DNA of 42,920 nt from Burkholderiaceae bacterium (GTDB lineage Bacteria; Pseudomonadota; Gammaproteobacteria; Burkholderiales; Burkholderiaceae_E). The stretch lies in contig JANJTK010000041.1 in assembly GCA_024711155.1 (NCBI GenBank), forward strand, positions 1-42,920. The letters run 5' to 3'. This document shows, piece by piece, positions 29,351-38,123 of this stretch. Each line of letters opens with the position of its first letter. Within the stretch, counting starts at the first letter, position 1. A model generated the notes under the pieces. The model made no database searches, was not told the origin of the DNA, and worked only from the letters and a program-made list of their open reading frames with translations. Both the position numbers and the translations under genes were made by a program.

Positions 29351-30193
29351 ATGCGTTTCCAGGGCACCGATTCCTACGTCGCCACCGACGACCTGAAGCT
29401 GGCGGTCAACGCGGCGATCCAGTTGCAGCGGCCGCTGCTGATCAAGGGCGAGCCGGGCACCGGGAAGACGATGCTCGCCGAGGAGGTCGCGCGCGCGCTC
29501 GACATGCCGCTGCTGCAGTGGCACATCAAGTCGACCACCAAGGCGCAGCAGGGACTGTACGAATACGACGCGGTGTCGCGGCTGCGCGATTCGCAGCTCG
29601 GCGACGAGCGCGTGAAGGACATCCACAACTACATCGTCAAGGGCGTGCTGTGGCAGGCGTTCGAGTCGGAGCGGCCGATGGTGCTGCTGATCGACGAGAT
29701 CGACAAGGCCGACATCGAGTTCCCGAACGACCTGCTGCGCGAGCTCGACCGGATGGAGTTCTTCGTCTACGAGACGCGCCAGCTGATCCGCGCGCGTCAC
29801 CGTCCGGTGGTGATGATCACGTCGAACAACGAGAAGGAGCTCCCCGACGCGTTCCTGCGCCGCTGCTTCTTTCACTACATCAAGTTTCCCGACAAGGAGA
29901 CGATGCAGGCGATCGTCGACGTCCACTTCCCCGGGCTGAAGAAGACGCTGCTGAAGGAGGCGCTCGAGGCCTTCTTCCAGATCCGCGAGCTGCCCGGCCT
30001 GAAGAAGAAGCCGTCGACCTCCGAGCTGCTCGACTGGCTCAAGCTGCTCGTCGCCGAGGACATCCCGCCCGAGGCGCTGCGCTCGCAGGACGCCAAGGCC
30101 GTGATCCCGCCGCTGCACGGCGCGCTGCTGAAGAACGAGCAGGACGTGCACCTGTTCGAGCGCCTGATCTTCATGGCGCGCCACAACCGCTGA
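29351..30193 (+). CDS. MoxR-type AAA+ ATPase
   Basis: A 280-residue AAA+ protein of the MoxR class, chaperone-like ATPases that usually work with VWA-domain partners in maturation of metal enzymes or stress responses. Walker A is GEPGTGKT (33-40), Walker B VLLIDEIDKA (111-120), sensor 1 MITSNNEKELP and the arginine finger region DAFLRRCFF. A lid domain follows. It begins an operon: a GNAT gene after 14 bases and a CoxE-like VWA gene beyond. The MoxR-VWA pair is common in Burkholderiales. The client protein is unknown. Confidence 0.92.
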   Translation: MRFQGTDSYVATDDLKLAVNAAIQLQRPLLIKGEPGTGKTMLAEEVARALDMPLLQWHIKSTTKAQQGLYEYDAVSRLRDSQLGDERVKDIHNYIVKGVLWQAFESERPMVLLIDEIDKADIEFPNDLLRELDRMEFFVYETRQLIRARHRPVVMITSNNEKELPDAFLRRCFFHYIKFPDKETMQAIVDVHFPGLKKTLLKEALEAFFQIRELPGLKKKPSTSELLDWLKLLVAEDIPPEALRSQDAKAVIPPLHGALLKNEQDVHLFERLIFMARHNR

Positions 30194-30207
30194 GCGAGGC
30201 CGCCGCG

Positions 30208-30834
30208 ATGGCCTGGCCCGAGCCCGTCACGTTGGCCGGCGAGCACGCGACGCTCGAGCCGCTCGCGCCTGCGCACGCTGCGGAACTCGCGCTCGCCTGC
30301 GCCGACGGGCAGCTGTGGGAGCTGTGGTACACGACGGTCCCGCGCCCCGACGCGATGGCCGCCGAGATCGAGCGCCGGCTCGGGCTGCTGCGCGCCGGGT
30401 CGATGCTGCCGTTCTCGGTGCGCCACCACGCGAGCGGGCGGCTGGTCGGCATGACGACCTACATGAACGTCGACGCGACGCATCGCCGCGTCGAGATCGG
30501 CTCGACCTGGTACGCCGCGAGCGTGCAACGCACCGCGCTCAACACCGAGTGCAAGGCGATGCTGCTGCGCCACGCGTTCGAGGCGCTCGGCTGCATCGCG
30601 GTCGAATTCCGCACGCACTACCTCAACCACGCCAGCCGGCGCGCGATCGAGCGGCTCGGCGCGCGCCTCGACGGCGTGCTGCGCAGCCACATGCGGATGC
30701 CCAACGGCACGCTGCGCGACACCGCGGTCTACAGCGTCACGGCGGCCGAGTGGCCGCCGGTGCGCGCCAACCTCGAGTGGATGCTGCGCCGGCCCCGCAC
30801 CGGCGCGAACGCCGGCACGAACGCCGGAAACTGA
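30208..30834 (+). CDS. GNAT-family N-acetyltransferase (RimJ/RimL type)
   Basis: A 208-residue acetyltransferase of the RimJ/RimL sort, which acetylate protein N-termini or small amines. It contains LEPLAPAHAAELA at the start, GRLVGMTTYMNVDATHRRVEIGSTWYA and KAMLLRHAFEALGCIAVEFRTHYLNHASRRAIERLGARLDGVLR. These include the acetyl-CoA-binding region and the conserved NxxSRRAIE motif. It is set between the MoxR and VWA genes with gaps of 14 and 12 bases, so it is almost certainly co-transcribed. The tail is a short repeat GANAGTNAGN. Its substrate is unknown. Confidence 0.9.
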   Translation: MAWPEPVTLAGEHATLEPLAPAHAAELALACADGQLWELWYTTVPRPDAMAAEIERRLGLLRAGSMLPFSVRHHASGRLVGMTTYMNVDATHRRVEIGSTWYAASVQRTALNTECKAMLLRHAFEALGCIAVEFRTHYLNHASRRAIERLGARLDGVLRSHMRMPNGTLRDTAVYSVTAAEWPPVRANLEWMLRRPRTGANAGTNAGN

Positions 30835-30846
30835 GGCGAGCGCGCG

Positions 30847-32022
30847 ATGCTGATCGACTTCTTCCTGCACCTGCGCAGCGCGCGGCTCCCGGTCTCGATC
30901 AAGGAGTACCTGCTGCTGCTCGAGGCGTTGCGCGAGCACGTGATCGGCCCGTCGATCGACGAGTTCTACCACCTGTCGCGGGCGGCGCTGGTCAAGGACG
31001 AGCGCAACTTCGACAAGTTCGACAAGGCCTTCGGCGCCTACTTCAAGGGCGTGCAGGCGATCCCCGGCATCGACGTCGACCTTCCGCTCGATTGGCTCGC
31101 GCGCCGCCTGCAGCGCGAGTTCACCGCCGAGGAGAAAGCCGCGATCGAGGCAATGGGCGGCCTGGACAAGCTGATGGAGCGGCTGCGCCAGCTGCTCGAG
31201 GAGCAGAAGGAGCGCCACGAGGGCGGCAGCAAGTGGATCGGCACCAACGGCACCTCGCCGTTCGGCAACGGCGGCTACAACCCGGCCGGCATCCGCATCG
31301 GCGGTCCCTCGGCGGGCAACCGCACCGCGGTCAAGGTGTGGGAACAGCGCGCGTTTCGCGACTACGACGACCAGGTCGAGCTCGGCACGCGCAACATCAA
31401 GGTGGCATTGCGCCGGCTGCGCCGTTTCGCCCGCGAAGGCGCCGAGGAGGAGCTCGACCTCGACGACACCATCGCGTCGACCGCGCGCAACGCCGGCTAC
31501 CTCGACATCCGCATGGTTCCCGAGCGGCACAACACGATCAAGGTGCTGATGCTGCTCGACGTCGGCGGCACGATGGACGAGCACATCAAGCAGACCGAGG
31601 AGCTGTTCTCGGCCGCGCGCACCGAGTTCAAGCACCTCGAGTTCTACTACTTCCACAACTGCGTCTACGACTTCCTGTGGAAGAACAACCACCGGCGCCA
31701 CGCCGAGCGCTTCGAGACCTGGGACGTGCTGCGCAAGTACAACCCGGACTACCGGCTGATCTTCGTCGGCGACGCGACGATGAGCCCCTACGAGGTGCTG
31801 CAACCGGGCGGCTCGGTCGAGTACAACAACGAGGAAGCCGGCGCGGTGTGGCTGCGGCGCCTGGTCGAGCGCTTCCCGAAGTTCGCGTGGCTCAATCCGG
31901 AGCCCGAGGGCGTCTGGGAGTACCGGCAGTCGATCGCGGTGATCCGCCAGATCCTGCAAAACCGGATGTACCCGGTGACGCTGCAGGGGCTCGAGCGCGC
32001 GATGCGCGAGCTGTCGAAGTAG
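30847..32022 (+). CDS. CoxE-like VWA-domain protein
   Basis: A 391-residue protein of the CoxE/YehP-like VWA family that partners MoxR ATPases. The N-terminal half is helical (LIDFFLHLRSARLPVSIKEYL is the family start), then a coiled segment at about 105-125. The VWA domain begins near residue 230. Its metal site reads DVGGTMDEH (Asp238, Gly240, Thr242) in place of the standard DxSxS, and FVGDATMSPYE follows. Related proteins mature carbon monoxide dehydrogenase-type molybdenum enzymes, but no such enzyme is nearby. The preceding molybdenum cofactor operon makes a link possible, no more. Confidence 0.9.
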   Translation: MLIDFFLHLRSARLPVSIKEYLLLLEALREHVIGPSIDEFYHLSRAALVKDERNFDKFDKAFGAYFKGVQAIPGIDVDLPLDWLARRLQREFTAEEKAAIEAMGGLDKLMERLRQLLEEQKERHEGGSKWIGTNGTSPFGNGGYNPAGIRIGGPSAGNRTAVKVWEQRAFRDYDDQVELGTRNIKVALRRLRRFAREGAEEELDLDDTIASTARNAGYLDIRMVPERHNTIKVLMLLDVGGTMDEHIKQTEELFSAARTEFKHLEFYYFHNCVYDFLWKNNHRRHAERFETWDVLRKYNPDYRLIFVGDATMSPYEVLQPGGSVEYNNEEAGAVWLRRLVERFPKFAWLNPEPEGVWEYRQSIAVIRQILQNRMYPVTLQGLERAMRELSK

Positions 32023-32051
32023 ACTGCTGCCCCCGGCGCGCCGGCGCCGGC

Positions 32052-32067
32052 CGGCCCCCCGGGGCCG
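32052..32067. terminator. GC-rich hairpin between convergent genes
   Basis: CGGCCCC and GGGGCCG can pair in the 52-base gap between the VWA gene and the gspE-like gene. It is symmetrical and lacks a T-tract, so it is only a weak candidate for a two-way terminator. Confidence 0.3.
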
Positions 32068-32074
32068 CTCGTGT

Positions 32075-33886
32075 TCAGTCGCCGATCGGCGGCGCGGCCC
32101 GCAGCACTTCCTCGCAGGTCGTCAGCCCCGCCGCGACCTTGTGCGCACCGGCGAGCCGCAGCGGCCTGAGCCCGTTGCGCATCGCGTGCCGGCGCAACGC
32201 GCCGAGGTCGGGCCGCTCGTGCACGAGCTCGCGCAGCCCGGCGTCGATGCCGAGCAGCTCGTACAGGCCGCTGCGCCCGCGATAGCCGGTCATCCGGCAA
32301 TCGAGGCAACCGACCGGACGGTACGCGCGGCGCGGCTTCGGCGCCCTGAACGGGGCGATCAGCGCGTTCCACTCGTCGTCCGGAAGGTCGGCCAGCGGCT
32401 GCTTGCACGACTCGCACAGCGTGCGCACGAGCCGCTGCGCCATCACGCCGATCAGCGTCGCGTTCAGCAGGTACGGCGGCACGCCGAGGTCGAGCAGCCG
32501 CGCGATTGCCGACGGCGCGTCGTTGGTGTGCAGCGTCGACAGCACCAGATGGCCGGTCAGCGCCGCCTGGATCGCCATTTCGGCGGTCTCCAGGTCGCGG
32601 ATCTCGCCGACCATCACGATGTCCGGGTCCTGGCGCATCAGCGCGCGGATGCCGTCGGCGAAGCCGAGCTCGATGCCGTGCTGCACCTGCATCTGGTTGA
32701 AGCGCGGCTCGATCATCTCGATCGGGTCTTCGACCGTGCAGACGTTGACCTCGTCGGTGGCGAGCTGACGCAGCGTCGTGTAGAGCGTCGTCGTCTTGCC
32801 CGAGCCGGTCGGGCCGGTCACCAGCACGATCCCGTTCGGGCGCGAGGTCATCGCCTCCCAGTTCGCCCGGTCGTCGTCGGGCAGCCCCAGCTCGGCGAAG
32901 TCGCGCGCCAGCACTTCGGGGTCGAAGACGCGCATGACGAGTTTCTCGCCGAACGCGGTCGGCAGCGTCGAGAGCCGCAGCTCGATCTCGCGGCCTTCGG
33001 CGTTGCGCGTCTTGATACGCCCGTCCTGCGGCCGGCGCTTCTCGATGACGTCCATGCGCCCGAGCAGCTTGATGCGGCTCGTCATCGCCGCGAACACCGA
33101 CATCGGCACCTGGTAGGCGTTGTGCAGCACGCCGTTGATGCGGAAGCGGATCGAGCCGACGTCGCGCCGCGGCTCGAGGTGGATGTCGCTCGCGCGCTGC
33201 TCGAACGCGTACTGCCACAGCCAGTCGACGATCGTGACGACGTGCTGGTCGTTGGCGTCGAGGTTGCGTCCCGAACGGCCCAGCTCGACCAGCTGCTCGA
33301 AGTTGCCCTGCTGGTGGGCGCCGCCGCTCTTCTGCGCGCCGCGCACCGTGCGCGCGAGCGTGTAGAACTCGCCGATGTAGCGCGTGATGTCGAGCGGGTT
33401 GGCGACCACGCGGCGGATCTCGCGCCGGAGCACCGCGTGCAACTCGTCGACCCAGTCGGTGACGAAGGGCTCGGCGGTCGCCACCGTCACCTCGGTGGCG
33501 CCGACCTCGATCGGAAGGATCCTGAAGCGCGTCGCGTACTGGCTCGACATCACGTCGCACACGCGCGCGATGTCGACGCGCAGCGGATCGACGTGCACAT
33601 GCGGCAGCCCGACGCGCTGCGCGAACCACGGCACCAGCAGGTCGAGGTCGAGCGTGCGGTGGCTCACCGGCACGCGCAGCTTGCGGCGCGCGAGCGCCAC
33701 CAGCGCATGCTGGTCGCCGCTCGACAGTCGCGCGTAGCGCCCGACCTCGTCGGCGTCGGACTGCGCGAGCAGGCCGTCGGCGACCAGCGCCGGCAGCAGG
33801 TCCTCGAGGGCCACGCGCCGCCCGGGCTGCCCGAGCGGCGGCAGGGCCGAGGCGAGCGTCTCGACGGGTTCGGTGCGCGCGTTCAT
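32075..33886 (-). CDS. GspE/PulE-family type II secretion or pilus ATPase (orphan)
   Basis: A 603-residue secretion ATPase. The N-terminal part (about 25-175) matches the GspE/PilB N1-N2 domain. The core has RASDIHLEPRRD, Walker A GPTGSGKTTT, the Asp box VEDPIEM, Walker B PDIVMVGEIRDLETA and His box LSTLHTND. A zinc-type cysteine module CESC ... CLDC lies near 500-540. No gspF, gspG or pil gene lies nearby, so the system it drives is unknown. It is 66 bases after the spermidine-synthase-like gene, same strand. Type II secretion, type IV pilus assembly or an orphan role remain open. Confidence 0.9.
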   Translation of the reverse strand: MNARTEPVETLASALPPLGQPGRRVALEDLLPALVADGLLAQSDADEVGRYARLSSGDQHALVALARRKLRVPVSHRTLDLDLLVPWFAQRVGLPHVHVDPLRVDIARVCDVMSSQYATRFRILPIEVGATEVTVATAEPFVTDWVDELHAVLRREIRRVVANPLDITRYIGEFYTLARTVRGAQKSGGAHQQGNFEQLVELGRSGRNLDANDQHVVTIVDWLWQYAFEQRASDIHLEPRRDVGSIRFRINGVLHNAYQVPMSVFAAMTSRIKLLGRMDVIEKRRPQDGRIKTRNAEGREIELRLSTLPTAFGEKLVMRVFDPEVLARDFAELGLPDDDRANWEAMTSRPNGIVLVTGPTGSGKTTTLYTTLRQLATDEVNVCTVEDPIEMIEPRFNQMQVQHGIELGFADGIRALMRQDPDIVMVGEIRDLETAEMAIQAALTGHLVLSTLHTNDAPSAIARLLDLGVPPYLLNATLIGVMAQRLVRTLCESCKQPLADLPDDEWNALIAPFRAPKPRRAYRPVGCLDCRMTGYRGRSGLYELLGIDAGLRELVHERPDLGALRRHAMRNGLRPLRLAGAHKVAAGLTTCEEVLRAAPPIGD

Positions 33887-33935
33887 CCAGGGCAGGCTAG
33901 CAGCGCCCCCCGCCCGCCGGCGCCCCGCCGGACGA

Positions 33936-33953
33936 ACGGTCGAAAGCGACCGT
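33936..33953 (-). terminator. Hairpin at the end of the spermidine-synthase-like gene
   Basis: ACGGTCG and CGACCGT pair around a four-base loop, touching the stop codon. No T-tract follows, so this is a weak terminator candidate before the gspE-like gene. Confidence 0.3.
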
Positions 33954-34744
33954 CAGACCGCGAACGCCGGGAAGCGCCCCTGACTCGCGCGCAACGCCGC
34001 GTACCAGGCGCGGCCCGGCAGCCCCATCCGCTCGACCTCGCGCGCGCGCCGGCGCAGCGCCTCCCACTCGACCCGCAGCGGCGGCCCCTGGAAGGCCAGC
34101 ACCACGACGTTCCCGGCCGGCACCGGCGGCAGCGCGATGCAGCGCTCGTCGAACGCTCGTGCGATGTTGCGCCGGTTGCGCAGGTACGAATCGTGCTCGC
34201 CGAACAGGTTCACCACCAGCACGCCGGTCGGCGCCAGCGCGCGCCGGCACCGGCGGTAGAACGCGACGCTGTCGAGCACCGGCCCGCGGGCCTCGCGGTC
34301 GTACAGGTCGACCTGGATCACGCCGTGGCGGCCACGCTCCGACGCACGCGCGACGAACTCGCCGGCGTCGGCGCACGCCACCTGCAGGCGCGCGTCGTCG
34401 GGCGGCAGCGCGAAGTCGCGCCGCGCGCAGCCGATCACCGCGGCGCTGCGCTCGACCGCAACCACGCGCGACTGCGGCAGGCGGCGCCAGCAGAACTTCG
34501 CCAGCGCGGCGGCGCCCAGCCCGAGTTGCAGGATGCTGCGCGGCGGCTCGAGGAACAGCGTCCACGCCATCATGTCGCGCACGTAGTCGATCTCGATCGC
34601 CCACGGGCGTCCGATCCGCATCGCGCCCTGCACCCACGGCGAGTCGAAGTGCAGGTAGCGCACGCCGCCGTCCTCCGACAGCGTGATCCCGGTCTCGGCA
34701 GAGCCGGCGCGCCGGCCGCCTCCGGCCCCCCCCGTGCGGCTCAA
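33953..34744 (-). CDS. Spermidine synthase-like protein (class I methyltransferase fold)
   Basis: A protein of up to 263 residues related to polyamine synthases. It has VRYLHFDSPWVQGAMR, then the nucleotide-binding ILQLGLGAAALAKF, VVAVERSAAV, the acidic CADAGEF and VIQVDLYD. The N-terminal tetramerisation hairpin of true spermidine synthases is missing and the DxxDP-type catalytic motif is altered. The reaction is therefore uncertain. The start is unclear: TTG at 34744 overlaps the stop of the upstream remnant (TTGA). GTG at 34663 (236 residues) avoids a run of eight G near the TTG. It may be coupled to the upstream frame. Confidence 0.82.
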   Translation of the reverse strand: MSRTGGAGGGRRAGSAETGITLSEDGGVRYLHFDSPWVQGAMRIGRPWAIEIDYVRDMMAWTLFLEPPRSILQLGLGAAALAKFCWRRLPQSRVVAVERSAAVIGCARRDFALPPDDARLQVACADAGEFVARASERGRHGVIQVDLYDREARGPVLDSVAFYRRCRRALAPTGVLVVNLFGEHDSYLRNRRNIARAFDERCIALPPVPAGNVVVLAFQGPPLRVEWEALRRRAREVERMGLPGRAWYAALRASQGRFPAFAV

Positions 34745-34962
34745 CGCAGCTCCCGGAGCGCGTCGGCCCACCGGGCCAGCTTGTCGGCGGCGCTCATGCC
34801 CGCGTGCGCCGGGCTCGTCGACGGCAGCACGCGCGTCGCCAGGCCGCGCTGCGCGAACCAGCACTCGAAGCGGCCCGCGGCGAGCGACGCCTCGCCCGGA
34901 AAGCTGCCGAGCACGAGCAGCCGCGAGCGCGGCCCGACGACCGGGTCGAGGCCGCGCAGCAC
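34741..34962 (-). pseudogene. DNA-deoxyinosine (hypoxanthine) glycosylase remnant with internal deletion
   Basis: A 73-residue frame (GTG start two bases after the htpG stop). Its first 30 residues match the start of HDG-type uracil/hypoxanthine-DNA glycosylases (GLDPVVGPRSRLLVLGSFPGEASL). Its last 35 match the end of the same family (TRVLPSTSPAHAGMSAADKLARWADAL). Family members are about 160-190 residues. The middle, with the NPRNxFW-type base-recognition part and the helical core, is missing without a frameshift. It cannot be an active glycosylase. Whether the short peptide is made is unknown; its stop overlaps the start of the next gene. Confidence 0.75.
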
Positions 34963-34964
34963 CG

Positions 34965-36926
34965 TCAGGCGCCGGGCACCGCCGGCGCGTCCGCAGGGCC
35001 GAGCAGCATCGCGTTCATCCGGCGCACGAAGGCCGCCGGATCGTCGAGCTGGCCGCCCTCGGCGAGCACGGCCTGGTCGAGCAGCAGACGCGCCCATTCG
35101 CCGCGCCGCGCCTCGTCGGCGCGCACGCGCTCGAGCAGCGGATGGCAGGGGTTGAGTTCGAGCACCGGCTGGCGCGGCGGCGCCTTCTGCCCGGCCTGCC
35201 GCAGCAGCCGCTCGAGGTGGCCGCTGATCTCGCCGTCGCCCGACACCAGGCAGGCGGCCGAGTCGGTCAGGCGGTTGGTCACGCGCACCTCCTTCACCGC
35301 GTCGCCGAGCGCGGCCTTCAGGCCCTCGAGCAGCGGCCGGTATTCGTCGGCCGCCTGCTGCGCGGCGCTCTTCTCGGCCTCGTCCTCGAGCGCGTCGAGG
35401 TCGAGCCCACCGCGCGCCACCGACGCCAGTTCATGGCCTTCGAACTCGGTGAGGAACGACAGCATCCACTCGTCGACCCGGTCGGTGAGCAGCAGCACCT
35501 CGACACCCTTCTTGCGGAACACCTCGAGGTGCGGACTGCTGCGCGCGGTCGCCGGGCTCTCGGCCGTCGCGTACCAGATCTTCTTCTGGCCTTCCTTCAT
35601 CCGCGCGACGTAGTCGGACAGGGAAACGGCCTGCGCGTCGCCGTCGGACGCGGTGGTCGCGAAGCGCAGCAGCTTCGCTATCCGGTCGCGATTCGCGTGG
35701 TCCTCGCCGACGCCCTCCTTGAGCACCTGCCCGAACTCGCGCCAGAAACGCGCGTAGTCGTCGGCGCGCGATTCCGCCATGTCCTCGAGCATCGACAGCA
35801 CGCGCTTCGTGCAGCCCTCGCGGATCGCACGCACGTCGCGACTCTCCTGCAGGATCTCGCGCGACACGTTCAGCGGCAGGTCGTTGGAGTCGATCACGCC
35901 GCGCACGAAGCGCAGCCACGCCGGGAGCAATTGCTCGGCGTCCTCCATGATGAACACGCGCCGCACGTACAGCCGCACGCCGCTGCGGCGCTGCCGGTCC
36001 CACAGGTCGAACGGGGCGCGCGACGGCAGGTAGAGCAGCTGCGTGTACTCGGTACGCCCCTCGACGCGGTTGTGCGTCCACGCGAGCGGCTCGTCGTCGC
36101 CGTGCGCAATGTGCTGGTAGAAGGCCTTGTACTGCTCGTCGGTGACCTCGTTCTTCGAGCGCGCCCACAGCGCGCTCGCCTGGTTGACCGTCTCCCACTC
36201 GTCGGTGGCGCGCATCGCCTTCGCTTCCTCGTCCCACTTCTGCGCGCGCATCAGGATCGGCAGCGAGATGTGGTCCGAGTAGCGCCGCACGATCGACTTG
36301 ATCGTCCAGTCCTGCAGCAGCTCCTCCAGCCCCGGCCCCTCGTCGGCCGCCCCGCCCTCGCCGGCGGCCGCGTCGGCCGAGCGCAGGTGCAGGATCACGT
36401 CGGTGCCCCGACCGGACTTCTCGACCGACTCGACCGAAAACTCGCCGCTGCCGTCGGACTCCCAGCGCACCGCCTCGGCGGCCGCCAGGCCCGCGCGCCG
36501 CGAAACGACCGTCACCCGGTCGGCGACGATGAACGCGGAATAGAAGCCGACGCCGAACTGGCCGATCAGCTGCGCGTCCTTCGCCTGGTCGCCCGACAAC
36601 CGGCCGAAGAACTCGCGCGTGCCCGAGCGCGCGATCGTGCCGAGGTGCTCGACCGCCTCGTCGCGCGACAGCCCGATCCCGTTGTCCGACACCGTCAGCG
36701 TGCGCGCCTGCGGATCGAGCGCGATGCGGATCTGCAGCTCGCTGTCGCCCTCGTACAGCTCGGGGCGGTCGAGCGCCTCGAAGCGCAGCTTGTCGCACGC
36801 GTCCGACGCGTTGGAGACCAGCTCGCGCAGGAAGATCTCGCGGTTGCTGTAGAGCGAGTGGATCATCAGCTGCAGCAGCTGCTTGACCTCGGTCTGGAAT
36901 CCCAGCGTTTCCTTCATCGCACCCAT
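34965..36926 (-). CDS. htpG: Molecular chaperone HtpG (Hsp90)
   Basis: Bacterial Hsp90, an ATP-dependent chaperone. The 653-residue protein has the N-terminal ATPase with [50 protein letters not shown] and [11 protein letters not shown]. The middle domain carries [11 protein letters not shown] with the catalytic Arg, and the C-terminal dimer domain follows. A GAAAGG ribosome binding site lies just before ATG 36926, so this start is preferred over ATG 36917 or an upstream TTG. An almost perfect sigma-32 promoter stands 68 bases upstream. The gene follows the HIBCH-like gene after 111 bases. Confidence 0.96.
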   Translation of the reverse strand: MGAMKETLGFQTEVKQLLQLMIHSLYSNREIFLRELVSNASDACDKLRFEALDRPELYEGDSELQIRIALDPQARTLTVSDNGIGLSRDEAVEHLGTIARSGTREFFGRLSGDQAKDAQLIGQFGVGFYSAFIVADRVTVVSRRAGLAAAEAVRWESDGSGEFSVESVEKSGRGTDVILHLRSADAAAGEGGAADEGPGLEELLQDWTIKSIVRRYSDHISLPILMRAQKWDEEAKAMRATDEWETVNQASALWARSKNEVTDEQYKAFYQHIAHGDDEPLAWTHNRVEGRTEYTQLLYLPSRAPFDLWDRQRRSGVRLYVRRVFIMEDAEQLLPAWLRFVRGVIDSNDLPLNVSREILQESRDVRAIREGCTKRVLSMLEDMAESRADDYARFWREFGQVLKEGVGEDHANRDRIAKLLRFATTASDGDAQAVSLSDYVARMKEGQKKIWYATAESPATARSSPHLEVFRKKGVEVLLLTDRVDEWMLSFLTEFEGHELASVARGGLDLDALEDEAEKSAAQQAADEYRPLLEGLKAALGDAVKEVRVTNRLTDSAACLVSGDGEISGHLERLLRQAGQKAPPRQPVLELNPCHPLLERVRADEARRGEWARLLLDQAVLAEGGQLDDPAAFVRRMNAMLLGPADAPAVPGA

Positions 36927-36993
36927 GTTCGCCTTTCGCAATCGATGGTTTCGTCGTAGTCGTTCGACGCGCCAGCGCGCGTCCGCGCGCCGC

Positions 36994-37022
36994 AGATGGG
37001 GCCGGCGCGCCCGTCTTTCAAG
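36994..37022 (-). promoter_or_regulatory. Sigma-32 (heat-shock) promoter of htpG
   Basis: Minus-strand CTTGAAA (37022-37016), a 14-base spacer and CCCCATCT (37001-36994) are a complete match to the E. coli heat-shock consensus CTTGAAA / CCCCATNT. The transcript should start near 36987 with a leader of about 60 bases. Confidence 0.9.
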
Positions 37023-37037
37023 CGCCCGGCCGGCGCT

Positions 37038-38123
37038 TCACGGCTCGAAATGCGCGTCGACCAGCGACTGCGGCACCTCGTCGAGCCGCGCCGGCGACCA
37101 CTTCGGCGCGCGATCCTTGTCGATCAGCAGCGCCCGCACGCCCTCGGGGAAGTCGTGCCCGCGCTGGAATCGCCGCGCCAGCACCAGGTCGAGCGCCAGC
37201 ACTTCGCGCAGCGACAGCGTGCGGCAGCGCCGCAGGTACTCGAAGGTGACGCGCGCCGCCGTCGGCGAGCCGTTCGCCAGGCTCTCCGCCGGCGCGCGGA
37301 ACCACGCGTCGCCCGCCGCCAGCGCCTGCAGCGCATCGCGCACCCCGCCGACGTCCGGGGCGAGCGCGGCCGCGCGGACCGCGTCGAAGCGCCGCCGCAG
37401 TCCCGACTCGGGCAGCTTCGCCTGGTGGCGCGCGTGGCTGGCCGCGCACAGCCGCGACAGGCTCGCGCGGTCGCGCGCGGCGTCGCCGCTCCAGTCGAGC
37501 GCGAGCAGCGCCTCGTAGAGGGCGTCGCGGGCCTCGAGCGGCACGAACCAGTCGGCCAGCCCGGCGAACAGCGCGTCGGACTCGTCGATCGCCAGGCCGG
37601 TGAGCGCCATCACCAGGCCGGCGCCGCCGGGGACGCGGTTCAGGAAGAAGCCGCCGCCGACGTCCGGAAAGAGCCCGATGTGGATCTCGGGCATCGCGAT
37701 GCGCGAACGCTCGGCGACGACGCGGTGGCTGGCGCCGACTGCGAGGCCCACGCCGCCGCCCATGCAGATCCCGTGCGAGTACGACAGCAACGGCTTCGGG
37801 TACGTGTGCAGCAGCAGGTCGAGCTGGTACTCGACGGTGAAGAACGCGTCGCCGTAGACGAAGCGGCGCGGACCGCCGGCGCGCACCCGGCGCACCACCT
37901 CGGCCACGTCGCCGCCCGCGCACAGGCCCTTGTCGCCGGCGCCGTCGAGCACCACGGCGACGATCGACTCGTCGGCGGCCCAGTCACGCAGCCGCGCGAG
38001 CATCGACTCGCACATCGGCAGGTTCAGCGCGTTGAGCTGCAGCGGGCGATTCAGCCGCGCGAATCCGACGCGCCTGCCCGCCGTCGCGTCGCGCTCCTCG
38101 AACAGCACCGGCCCTTCGCTCAT
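37038..38123 (-). CDS. 3-hydroxyisobutyryl-CoA hydrolase-like protein (enoyl-CoA hydratase family)
   Basis: A 361-residue crotonase-fold protein of the HIBCH type, which hydrolyses 3-hydroxyisobutyryl-CoA in valine breakdown. Oxyanion-hole motifs are GLCAGGDV and [12 protein letters not shown]. The HIBCH signature [19 protein letters not shown] contains the catalytic Glu and Asp. The long C-terminal part ([10 protein letters not shown]-like, [22 protein letters not shown]) is also typical. Enoyl-CoA hydratase activity cannot be excluded. The ATG overlaps the parC stop (ATGA). This coupling to a topoisomerase gene is curious but may be accidental. Confidence 0.9.
   Translation of the reverse strand: MSEGPVLFEERDATAGRRVGFARLNRPLQLNALNLPMCESMLARLRDWAADESIVAVVLDGAGDKGLCAGGDVAEVVRRVRAGGPRRFVYGDAFFTVEYQLDLLLHTYPKPLLSYSHGICMGGGVGLAVGASHRVVAERSRIAMPEIHIGLFPDVGGGFFLNRVPGGAGLVMALTGLAIDESDALFAGLADWFVPLEARDALYEALLALDWSGDAARDRASLSRLCAASHARHQAKLPESGLRRRFDAVRAAALAPDVGGVRDALQALAAGDAWFRAPAESLANGSPTAARVTFEYLRRCRTLSLREVLALDLVLARRFQRGHDFPEGVRALLIDKDRAPKWSPARLDEVPQSLVDAHFEP

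Noticed and set aside
26972-30184. Minus-strand open frame of over 1000 codons opposite mobA, moeA and the MoxR gene
   Set aside because: Same reason: it is the mirror of coding DNA, low-complexity and without a recognisable domain.
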